Positions 36,001-48,000 of a stretch of DNA of 64,000 bases are shown piece by piece. Every line of letters begins with the position of its first letter. The stretch's first letter is position 1. A program made the translations under genes and the position numbers. Origin of the DNA: Bombyx mori. Lineage: Eukaryota; Arthropoda; Insecta; Lepidoptera; Bombycidae. The DNA lies in the NCBI RefSeq assembly GCF_030269925.1, contig NC_085121.1, forward strand, positions 10,371,501 to 10,435,500, read 5' to 3'. The notes beneath the pieces are model-generated. The model worked only from the letters and a program-made list of their open reading frames with translations, made no database searches and was not told the DNA's origin.

Positions 36001-39000
36001 AGAGGTCCTACCACCAGTAACTCCTCTTTCATTCATTTGGATATGCATTATGTTAAGTAGTTATCCAAGCCCATAGATATCCCAACGTGGACACCGCCAT
36101 CCACTTAGATACATATGGTGGAAGTTTCAATTATATTGTTGCGTCATAATCGCTTGTAATTTTGTAACAGAAAATTTCCGGGCCGTTGGGAACTTTAGCA
36201 TCATTAACATTCAATAATCATCCAGAAATTAGTGGTCTCCTATACGATAGGTTGCAAGAAATAAAATAAATAAACCAGTAAAATAAAAACCAGTAAAATA
36301 AATTGTTTTGAACACACAAACTAAAACAAAAATTGTCAACCGATATATAGAAGCATCGAAACGAACATTCACCCTTTACTTTCGACTAAAACGTGAACGC
36401 TGTCATTAGTACGCTGACATCTGGAGTAATTTAATCTTCTTCAAACAGTGACCGAGAGGACAGCCGAAGTGCGGTCGACAGTGTGTTAGTCAGGGACGTG
36501 GTCCAGAGGAAATAAGCCACGTACATAATACCGTACATTAGTTCAAGCAAAACAAAACACTTTTCAGCAAAACATGGAAAGTTATCCGTATTTATTTAAC
36601 ACTAGCGGCCCGCTCCGACTCCGCTCGGGTCTTTAACAAAAATTTCAACGATATTTGACGTTGTTTTATTTGTTTTAAATAAAAGAACACTTATTGCGGC
36701 ATAACTATAATAGTTAGACATATGCTGTCGTGACACTTTATGTAATTAATAATGTGTTCTACAAAGTCGTAGTAGGTACATTATTTTATTCTATCATCAT
36801 TAGTTTTCGCAGGGCACGCGATGTAAAGAATATTTTAGGTAATTTTTTTACACCTTGGGTTACATTGTTGGATTTTTAGTAAGGATCCTAAAATTTTTTC
36901 AAAAGAGATTATAGCCTATGTCACTCGGCAATAGTGTAGCTTCCAAACAGTGAAAGAATTTTTTAAATCGGTTCAGTAGTTTCGGAGCCTGTTCAATACA
37001 AACAAACAAACAAATCTTTCCTCTTTATAATATTAGTATAGAAGTAGAGAAAACGTTTTGCTGAAAACCAATGAGCTTTCCAAGCTCAGCACCCTTTGCG
37101 GTATACAGTTAGCTTGAAAGTTTAATTAGCGAACATAATAATAGTCATAAAATTTGTCAATTAAATACTTGCGATCTTTCGACTCCCAGTGAGTTCAACT
37201 TTTGTTAAACTGTTATTTGTTAAACGTTTTTGGATTTCACGCATCATTAAAATTGTAATATACATGCAATCGTGGATTTAGTGGGACGGAGTTCGAGGAC
37301 AGAGAACCACAAACAATTTGAATATAAACTAGGTAGTTAGTCTGAGATCGAAGCCGCTTGTTTACAAAACGTTCCGAACGTACCGGCATCTCGACCAATA
37401 ATCATTAACGTTCATTAAGCTTCTACGGTCCGAGACCCTTGAAAAAACTTATGTACTCTGTAAATGCACAACTAACTAGTAAATTAACAGAAGTGTAAGT
37501 ACAAATGTAATTTAGTAGTACATATTAGAAGTTCTCCATGATCTTAAGATTACGCTTTCTTTCCTGATTCAAAATTTAGAACAGATTATAAATAATACTA
37601 TATTATCCAACTTTCACTAGCCAATATATTGAAGATTTAAAGAAAAAAAATACAAAAATTAGATTAATCATTGTTTAAATCGTATTAAAAGAGTTGCTAA
37701 CAGTTACTGGTTTTCAATTTGTTTGATATCAGTTGATGCGTTAATGTTTTACTAATCTCTCCTCCTTACATTTTTTCTCAGATATCATTGAAGAAATGAA
37801 TTTTAGTACCTAAACAGATTGCTGTTACGTAAATTATTTAGTAACTAAATTATTGAATTTAGTTACTAAATAATTTCTTACTACGTAGCTACCGATAAGG
37901 TTTGTAAAGGTGTACTGTATTAAAATAAGTTTAAAAAAGAAGTGTTTTAAACTGATAGTTAAGTTTTCCGTTTGAACAAGAAAATTGTCATGCTATATGC
38001 TAATTTCGAGACGACGAAATATCGTGACGTTAATGACGGAGTCCCTTTGTGAGTAGCGGGCCTCGGGGACGTGCCGACGCTCGCAGCATCGGGCGGGTGA
38101 CGGGCAGATCAATTATTGTCGAATAGTAGGCTCGAGCGACGAGCGCATGGGGCGCGCGGTACCAACACCGGATCGATGTCGGGCGGACGCGCGCGGGACG
38201 CGCACTCCCGTTGGGATGGGTTGCGGCGCCCGACTTTCGCCGAGCTATTTATAGCATTCAAGCCGCTGACCTATTTCGCTGCAGCGCCGCCGAGGAAGGT
38301 CACGGATCCAGCCTGCTCTCTGTCGTCGCGGCGCCATTGTCTCCACAACCGCGTTGCAGCGCTAATTAAAGTTGTTGACACTTTGCCGTTCGTTCTATTT
38401 AAAATCCACGTTCGACTTGGCTAATAGTTAATACCCGATTGAGTCGCCTTAACGAATTATTTAGCATATTATTAAATTGCTAAAAGTTATGGCTAAAGTT
38501 TTTTTTTCGTGTTTATTCTTCGCGAAGAACCGTCGTGATTGATTGATCAGGATAATCTCGTTTGTGGTTAGTCGTGTGTGAGCTGTTTGAAGTGCGCACG
38601 TAATGATGACGCGGCGCCACGTGGTGGCACGTACAGACGGTGTGCCTGCTTAGCACGCTAATGTGAGAGCCGCGACACGCTACAGTGCCTGCGTATTGCG
38701 ACCCTCACCCGACGCTGTCACGCGACCTTTTTCCTACATAAGATTTATACTTTTAACAGCCATACACGATCATTTTTTACTCGTACATAGGAACGTTGAA
38801 CTATTTATAGAAACGAAATCGCCAAAGTAACGTTTTGAACACGAATCTATTACTCATATATTCTTTCTTTAAAAGATACCATTTAGTAGATGAACACGAA
38901 GTGATCACTGCGGGTCATAGACAACCGCTAAGCTACAAAAACCACCGTGCTTCTGCAAGCAAACAAGTATGCTGTTTGGTCATAACTACAAATCTGAAAA

Positions 39001-42000
39001 TGACCAAAACAATAGTAGGTAACTTACCCTGGAATTCTTTTCTGGCCGTGCTGACTGAGGTGACGATGTTGGCTACGTGACCAAGCACCGTGGCGAACAG
39101 GAGCAATCCAAACAAGAGCTGCGCTATCACGAACACATATTCCCCTTTGCTGCGTGGTCGCGGCAAATCACCTGCACGTTAGGCAAATTTTAAACTTCGT
39201 ACACAGGAAATAAAATGCAAAATGGAAAACACGTTGCACATCCACAGCTTAGTGTGTTTCGAGAGATATTGCCAAATCATAATTGAAACTTCGATCTCAT
39301 GTCTCAAAATACGTGCTTGTAGTCACGTAGTGCTATCGATCATCACCTGGTCCTACCACCAGCTATGGTGGTAGGTGATCACCTGTTATGAGTCCGCACG
39401 GGTAGGTACCACCGCCCTGCCTATTTCTGCCGTGAAGCAGTAATGTGTTTCGGTCTGAAGGGTAGGGCAGCCGTTTTAACTATACTGAGATCTTAGAACT
39501 TATATCTCAAGATGGGTGGCGCATTTACGTTGTAGATGTCTATGGGCTCCAGTAACCACTTAACACCAGGTGGGCTGTGAGCTCGTCCACACATCTGAGC
39601 AATAAAAAAATAATTATAACACCAGGTTAAGCGGATAGCTTTCCAATGCACACCGAAAAAATCCATCCGTCTCTGCCAAAGCGATTTCGTACATAGTGCT
39701 TCCAGAGTTGTGGTGCTAAAAGAATTAGAGCTTTTATAAAGAAAAATGCTGGATAAACGAATCATTACGTTTCACGCTTAAGTTTACAAAGTGTAGTAAT
39801 GATGTTAAATAATTTATAACGTTTGTACAGCACTTTGCAGACGTTGCCTGCCGCTTATAACGATACGGTAAAATAAGCCGTCGGCATCCGCGGCGCGGTA
39901 TTGCGGCCTTGTTGCAGCAGACATTAAAATCACTTGACTATGCTCTCCTAATTAACTCTGTCGGCACAAAAAAAACGCTCAACTAATAAACAAACGTGCA
40001 CGCTTTTGTAAACAGGAAAGAACCGCGAAATCAGACTCGGGTACAGTAAAAATTTCAATTAAAAAATACGCGATCCTGGATTTACTTTATCCCTTCGTTC
40101 CATTCGACTTAATGTCAGGTTAAGCCGCGTTCAGAATTTATCCTACCACCTGTGACAGAGATATGCGGAAGAACAGATTATTTATTTATACGTGCTTTAA
40201 AATAAAAAGTGATAATAAATAAAAACGGCACATCATTTTGTTTTGCAATTTTTTTTCTGCGCTTACTTCGAGTTTGTTAACGTTCTCGATAGCGTAAAAG
40301 TTAACTCAACTATGTTGAAATTGGGACGTTTGCCTACGTTTGCCGCTAGGGGCGCTGTTCCAACTGCATACAAATTTAAGTTAACTTTTACGCTATCGAG
40401 AACGTTAAAAACTCGAACTAAACACACTGTTGTTTACAGTCAATCTCAAGGTCCACCTTCTGTTAAGTAATTACTGGAACCTGTAGACAACACTGCGTGA
40501 ATGCCACCATCCTCCACATTTCTACCTAAGCCGGAAGGAGACTTCGATCTTAGGGTCGGCGGTATTTACTCGGGCGCACAATATGTTGAACTACTAGTAA
40601 TTACAATACATGAAATATTGTGCGAGCTTCATTTTTACACCATCAAATGCACCATGAGGTTTTGCCCGCGTAACAAATGTAATCCAATAATAATTAATCA
40701 CGTAGCAATTTTACAGTATAAAGAGTTGCTCGTGCTACTTATTAGTCCATAAACAAACACCCGATTAATAGATATGCACATATATATTGATAGATATACA
40801 TATATTTTATGGCGTTCTTCTGAACATGCCATTTACTCTTACTTTACATTAACTTCATCGCAGAAGTAGTGTCGTCATTCGTTACGAGTGCATACGGCTT
40901 CTTACACGTTAGACCAAGGACGCTTCAAGAGTCTTAGACAACAATTATAGTTAGACTTTCGTACGTAGCTCACGTAGCTTTATCCCGTAGACCTACCGTA
41001 GCGTATGCTACAAGCCATTACTATAAAGCGATGCCGCAAAGTTCATGAAAACGAGTATATTATTATAAAACTTCATACGTCCAACAAACTTCACGTTGCA
41101 AATTTAAATCGAGATAAATATTTGTGTAATAATAAATTAAGAAGCATTCCGTAATTTTACACACACGCCCAAAATTATTGAAAGACGCGCCAATCCCGCA
41201 CCCGAAGTCCCGACTTTATCCTGCGAGGCACGGAGTGAAAGATTGATAGCCACTTGACATTTTAGGTTAGAGAGCTCCAACAAAGCATACATGAAGACGT
41301 TGATGAATAATATTGTTATCTATTCTGATCTGAAGTTGAGATGAGTTGAGTTGAGAATCTGAAGTTGACATTTTACAATAAATGTTTCGTAGCATTGTTA
41401 ACGCTTATTAAAAAATCCTCGTGAAAGTTATTGAACTTACGAAGAAAGTACCAATACGCGAGATTCCGTGGCTTCTGAAGTTATTTGTAATATCAATTTG
41501 AGGTTACAGCCCGTATCATAAACAACTTAAATAAAAACTCATTCTATTTAACTCATTTTATAAAAATGAATCTGCGTAATGTATGTACGCGAATAACTTC
41601 AGAACGCTGGCAACAAATTGAATAACTATTTTATTTGTCTTCGTTATTGCAATGGCAAGGTTTCTATACAAAAAAAATATGTAAAAATCGACCAATTAAC
41701 TGAAAGTTTTTTTTTATTAAAATTGGTGACAAGGACGTATCAACACCCAAACCTAATAAAAAAAACACGTAACAAAAAAACAATATTTGATTGATTGGTT
41801 TCATTTGTTTTAAGATACAGAAACACTATTGGACGCTGTTAACGGACGTTGTTTTGATAATAGTTTAAAGATTAAATCGTATTTTGTGGGTTTGGATGTG
41901 AGTTTAGAAGTTGGGTCGTGTTTATTGTTAAAAATGCCACCAGTAAGGCGTCAAAATTTGTTAGGCGGTACGATGTACAATGAGTCAGCTAGTTTCAATA

Positions 42001-45000
42001 TACAGCAGGATGTAAATTCCCAAAATGATAAAAATCAAGTACCTGAACCTAAACAAAAATTAATTCTTCGGCTAATTGATTGCAGTGACTACATAATATT
42101 TAGTGAAGCCGTTTTATAACGCAAAGATAACTGGCAGACACGTTCCGCGTTGTTTTGAAATTGTACAACCCGTGCATTCGTTTTTTTTATGTTATTAAGT
42201 TATAATACGTGCAATAAACTAGTATTTAAAGTTAAAGTAAATTTTAGAGCGTGATATGTTTAGTGATATAATTTGCTTTACCACCTGTTAGCTATGTTAG
42301 TTTTAACAATTCACGATATGAAAAGAGAAAAAAATATGCTACTCTGAAATATTAAATTCATGTAACGTGTTTAAACGCTGAGTGAGCGTGGTAAAAAATT
42401 TGTGTTTTGACAAATGTTTCTCATTCAATGCCGAAAAGCTAGGATTTATTCCTGTGTTATGGGTATCCAAAATATCTGTACTAATAACTAGTAGAACCTA
42501 GAACCTAGTAACCAGTACTAGAACGGAAAATTTTATCTATTTGACGAGACGATTATATAATATTTGCGTTTCATTTTTAAGGGTTTAGAGGAAGAGGTAA
42601 ACTAAGAAAAAATGGATGGATTGCGTGTGATAGCTTATGCCTATGTATAGGTATAGATATATAACACAAATAATGTTAGTAAACTAAGTAATAATATATT
42701 GATAGTTTATGCCTATGTATAGGTATAGAAATATGTTAGTAAATTAAACCAATATATTTATAAATAATTGCAGTAAATACAATTTTAAATTAAAGCCAAC
42801 GTTCGAGCGATGACAAACAAGTGTGACTCATAGTTGTTTGTCATCGCCTACAAAAGCCCCTGCGCCGACCAATCTCGATTCATTCTCGGTTGAGACGTCG
42901 GGCGGTGCGGAGCTCTCTCTCTGGCTTGATACTGTGTATAAGTGTGGACATTGTGAATTAAAAGATAAGTATAATTATTACGTTATTAAATAAATATTAT
43001 TATGTATGTAAAATGTTTCTATTTGCCATTCATCATAAATAAATGAATATACAATGATTATTACATAATGGTATTATTATTACTCAATAGATAGATGTTC
43101 CTGATGAAGTAACTGTTTTGAACTATGCTTTAATATGCAATTCAACAAATATATAGTGTAGAATTGATAAATTGCTGATTTATAGGTTGTTGTCAGTGTA
43201 GGTTGCTATTATCAGAAGTGGGATTCGATAATCCATGCTTGTTAACTGATATTTTCCTTTTAAAGTTTCCAGATGGATTTACCTAAGAGTTTCTGAAGGC
43301 CATCAAAGACGCAGTTTCCGGTTCCCGCCAGAACGACAGCGAGGTCGCTCTGCCAGTATTTGATCCAGCTAAAAGGGACCTTGGTGCTGAATCATGGTGC
43401 AACAATATTGAAACCCTCATCCAAAGAGTTTGGATGGAGTAACGCCGCAACAGTCGCCAAAGCTGGTAAGGCCCGTAAGGGATCCGCCTTATTGTGGTTT
43501 GAAACATGGGACCCGGCTGAGGGTCGTTCGTGGGACAATTTACGTTTAGAGCTGGTAACTTTATTCCCTGAGAAAAAGAATCTGGCAGAAAAACTTCAAA
43601 AGGCAGTACTATACACGTCTGAAACTGCAGATTCTTATTGCGAGTACGCAAGAAAAAAAAAAAAAATAGGTTACTAAAGAATACAAAAATTACATTTACG
43701 GAATTATAATTGACTGAATTAGTCTGTGGCAGTATATGCGATGTTAATGTAAAAATGGCTTCGTTTAACAGCAATGTTAAAACTACTTCAGAATTAATTG
43801 CCCTATTTACTTCTTACGCGAAAACAAAAAACAAAAAAAAACAAAAACAAAAAAAAAAAGGCCAATAGACAGTAAAAACCCTTACAATTCGCAACCCCCT
43901 AAGCGCTTTAAGACTGATTCTAAACCCGATGACATAAAGTGTTTTAACTGTGGTAAAATCGGTCACACCAAACAACAATGTTACGGTAAAAAAAAAAAAA
44001 AAAGTACCCAAGAACAAGGATCAAATAATGATAAAATAAAGTTTTGTACTTATTGCAAAAAACCCGGGCATTTAGATTCTTACTGTAGATATAAACCCAA
44101 TACGGACCCTTCTAAAATTGAAACACCGAAAAATGGGAATGGGGCATTGAACAAGATAGAGCACGAAAGTATGTAATTGATCATCTTACCTCCAAACCTC
44201 TTTTGACAATATTTGACCCACAGCGTCCAACAGTTACACACCGATGCTAGTGCTATAGGTTATGGAACAATATTATTACAAGTTAGGTAACGTGAATAAG
44301 GTGGTCGCTTATTATAGTGAACGGACAAGTCCAGCAGAATCCATGTACTGCTCTTATGACCTAGAAGCACTTGCCATTTTTAATGCTTCTTGGCATTAAA
44401 TTTACAATAATTACTTATTGCAATGCAATAAAATCAACCATGCCGAAAAAAGATTTGTCACCTAGGGTAGCACGTTGGTGGACATTTATGCAGGATTTTC
44501 AATTTGATATTCAGTATAGAAAGGGTAAATTCATCAGTCATGTTGATTTTCTAAATCGCAATCCTGTTTCCGCTCCTTCAGAACGGCAGCATTATCTTAA
44601 AGTAAATTTAATTGAAGCCGAATATAAGTCCCGAGTCTTGGTTAAAAATCGCGCAAACAAACTACCCCGAAACCCAGACCCTAATGTCGCAATTGCAAGT
44701 CGGTAACTTAGACACTAACCAATATATAATTAAAAATAATTTATTGCATTATAAAACTAGTCCTGATGCTGAGCCGAGGTTGTTTGCGCCGAAGGGATGT
44801 AGATTAAAAATCTTAAAACTATTTCGTGATGAAAATTGTCATGTGGGGTTCAATAAGGTTTTACATAAAATCCGACAATATTTTTGGTTCCCAGGGATAA
44901 CATCTTTTATCAAAAAAATATAACCATTATCTTACTTGGGTTAAAAAGAAGGGATTCTCTGGTCCTAAACAAGGGTTATTACATCCGATCTCTAAAATTG

Positions 45001-48000
45001 CTGTATCATTCCATACCATACATTTAGATTGCACAGGGCCTTTTCCAACAACCACGGAAGGCTTTAAACAAAACCCCTTAAAACAGTAAGGGTCGATTCG
45101 ACCAAACAAGAGTAAATCTTATTCTTAGAATAACTCGTCAGTTAATCGAGAGTAAATCAATTTTACGTTTTACCAACTACAATTCTAAGAATAGTGGGCC
45201 TATTCGGAAATTGTTACTATACCGCCGTTTCGCACGGAATAACGGAGCTATTCCTAGAATGGCGTCAGTCAGTCCATCTGATTTCTGTCATTTCATAAAT
45301 ATTTATTCTGTTTTAATTTCAAGTCAACGCAATGCACTAAATTATTATTAATAGTCTGGCATTGTATAATGCAACGTTTAAACGAAAAAAAGATAAAACC
45401 ACGCGACAAAACTTGACAATTCCCTCAAACAACAAATAAAATTAATATGTTTGACAGCTAGATATCTTAATAATGTATCGAACTGTTTACTTAATCGAAC
45501 ACTACATGATAGCTACTGGTACACCTAGAGGCAACGGTCAGGTTAAGCGTTATGTGGCTACTGTAGTCAATATGTTACATACTATGTGCGAGGAGCTGTC
45601 ATCAATATGTTACATACTATGTGCGAGGAGCTGTCAGAGTGGCCGAACGTATTGCTAAAAGTACAGCAGTAAATTAACACGACAGTACAAAAATCGACTG
45701 GTTTCACCCCCATACGCTTACTAACCGGTATAGAAGCAAATATACCTATATTACAATCTCATCTAAACGGAATTATTAATGATGAGGATTTACAACCCAA
45801 TATTGACGTCCAAGCTGATCGTGAAATAGCCAAACAGAGGCTACAAAAAAAAAATAGCAGAAACATTTAAGCAACGATTTGATCATGTTAGGCGGAATAA
45901 TAAATAATACAATATGGGTGATCTGGTCTATGTTAGCCAGGATCATAGGCGTAATGATAAATTAAGATCTAGATTTAAGGGCCTTTACGAAATTCAATCT
46001 ATCCTTCCAAATGATCGCTATACTCTGAAAGGCAACGGGAAAAATTACGGTTTTGGGCAGGAGAATGGGTTGATGATAATTTGTGATTGCTTAGATTTCA
46101 AGATTATAATTGTTTGATGATTATATTTATTTTTCAACTATATAATGTTTTGTATTTAAATTAGTTTTTTTTAGGAACATGGGTTACCTACATAAAATGT
46201 TACTAAAAATATATACATGGTACAAAAAGAAATTGAGAAACTCACGTCATATTGTGAATGAGTAAAAATATTTGGCTTTAAATTTTATCTGTCTGAGTAC
46301 CGCTGGTCGGCCTACTATTTGGTGTCAATTATCTCACAGGCAGCGGGTGAATGTGATTGACATGTCTATGTAGTTGGCATTACTCAATAATTTTTCAATC
46401 CGAGTACCGCTGGTCGGCCTTCTATTTGGTGTCAATTATCTCACAGGCAGCGGGTGAATGTGATTGACATGTCTATGTAGTTGGCATTACTCAATAATTT
46501 TTCAATCCGAGTACCGCTGGTCGGCCTTCTATTTGGTGTCAATTATCTCACAAGCAGCGGGTGAATGTGATTGACATGTCTATGTAGTTGGCATTACTCG
46601 AAGTCAGAGTACCGCTGGTCGGCCTTCTATTTGGTGTCGATTATCTCACAAGCAGCGGGTGAATGTGATCGACATGTCTATGTAGTTGGCAAGAATACTC
46701 TGTTACTTATTTAAAGGGGACCATCGTGTCTATGCAAATGGTTGATGAGACTTGTTTGAAATGTTTTGACTACTTTCTTTTTTTTTCTGTGCCATGTATA
46801 TTATGTTGATTAATGAATCGAATATACCTACTCATATATTATAAATAAAATAGTAACACAATACTTCGAGGACGAAGTACTGTCAGTATGGCCGTGATAG
46901 CTTATGCCTATGTATAGGTATAGATATATAACACAAATAATGTTAGTAAACTAAGTAATAATATATTGATAGTTTATGCCTATGTATAGGTATAGAAATA
47001 TGTTAGTAAATTAAACCAATATATTTATAAATAATTGCAGTAAATACAATTTTAAATTAAAGCCAACGTTCGAGCGATGACAAACAAGTGTGACTCATAG
47101 TTGTTTGTCATCGCCTACAAAAGCCCCTGCGCCGACCAATCTCGATTCATTCTCGGTTGAGACGTCGGGCGGTGCGGAGCTCTCTCTCTGGCTTGATACT
47201 GTGTATAAGTGTGGACATTGTGAATTAAAAGATAAGTATAATTATTACGTTATTAAATAAATATTATTATGTATGTAAAATGTTTCTATTTGCCATTCAT
47301 CATAAATAAATGAATATACAATGATTATTACATAATGGTATTATTATTACTCAATAGATAGATGTTCCTGATGAAGTAACTGTTTTGAACTATGCTTTAA
47401 TATGCAATTCAACAAATATATAGTGTAGAATTGATAAATTGCTGATTTATAGGTTGTTGTCAGTGTAGGTTGCTATTACGTGCAAGGCAAGGGGATGTGT
47501 AAGAGGAGCGTGAGATGTGTGAGCGAAGAAATGGTATATGATAGAGGAATATGGAAGGCGAAAACATGTTCCGCTGACCCCAGGTGACTGGGAGAAGGGC
47601 AGGAGAATGATGATTATAACATTAAGAATTGCTCTAGCTGATAAGAAAAATATTTGAAGTAAAAGATTTATAGTTAGAAAATCTGAAAAGAAGAATGGTC
47701 AATCGGCTTTTTAATCTAAAAAAACGGCTATGCAAACCCAGCCAACAACCAGCTAGCTAGTCATAAGCAAGTCCGAGAGGAACGACTAAACAATCTAAGG
47801 AATCGCAATCGGTGCAAATCAAGATTCGATTCACGATAATCGCGCTCTCTGACTCGACAATCGAAACGTTTTTCGATATTTCCGAATAGACTAACTCGCC
47901 CGCCGGCCAACGTGACGTAGATTCGATTGTATGAGCATCTCGGACTCGTGATCTATCGACTCGCAATGCTATTTTCGATATATTGCAATTATAATTCATA

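Larger units (their letters stand above)
37044..39027. other. CNG intron between exons 3 and 4, right part
   Basis: Apart from the palindrome at 37831 and the GC-rich island at 38020-38720, no repeat or exon is seen. Confidence 0.5.
42628..47478 (+). mobile_element. Defective Ty3/gypsy-type LTR retrotransposon with apparently identical LTRs
   Basis: 4,851 bp bounded by two 584-bp LTRs (tgatagcttatg ... gttgctatta) that I read as identical, with a 4-bp target duplication cgtg (42624-42627, 47479-47482). The interior has gag remnants with two CCHC knuckles, RNase H and integrase remnants, but most protease and all reverse transcriptase sequence is missing, and stops and frameshifts are frequent. 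Gene order and two gag knuckles suggest a gypsy lineage close to mag; this was not tested. It lies in the giant CNG intron, antisense to the gene. With no divergence between LTRs the insertion should be recent although the coding content is dead. Confidence 0.92.

Noticed and set aside
38116..38424. 102-codon plus frame in the GC-rich island
   Set aside because: Composition follows from the GC content; no domain or splice support.
43283..43774. 163-codon minus frame in the LTR element
   Set aside because: Antisense to gag remnants, no recognisable domain.
45078..45471. piggyBac-type insertion between two TTAA sites in the integrase remnant
   Set aside because: TTAA occurs at both edges, but no inverted ends were found and TTAA is common in AT-rich DNA.
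46295..46692. CRISPR-like array
   Set aside because: Units are contiguous ~107-bp tandem repeats without spacers, in a eukaryotic retroelement.
42628..47478. Possible retrovirus-like element with an env gene
   Set aside because: No env-like frame, signal peptide or transmembrane segment is visible between the integrase remnant and the right LTR, only a minisatellite.
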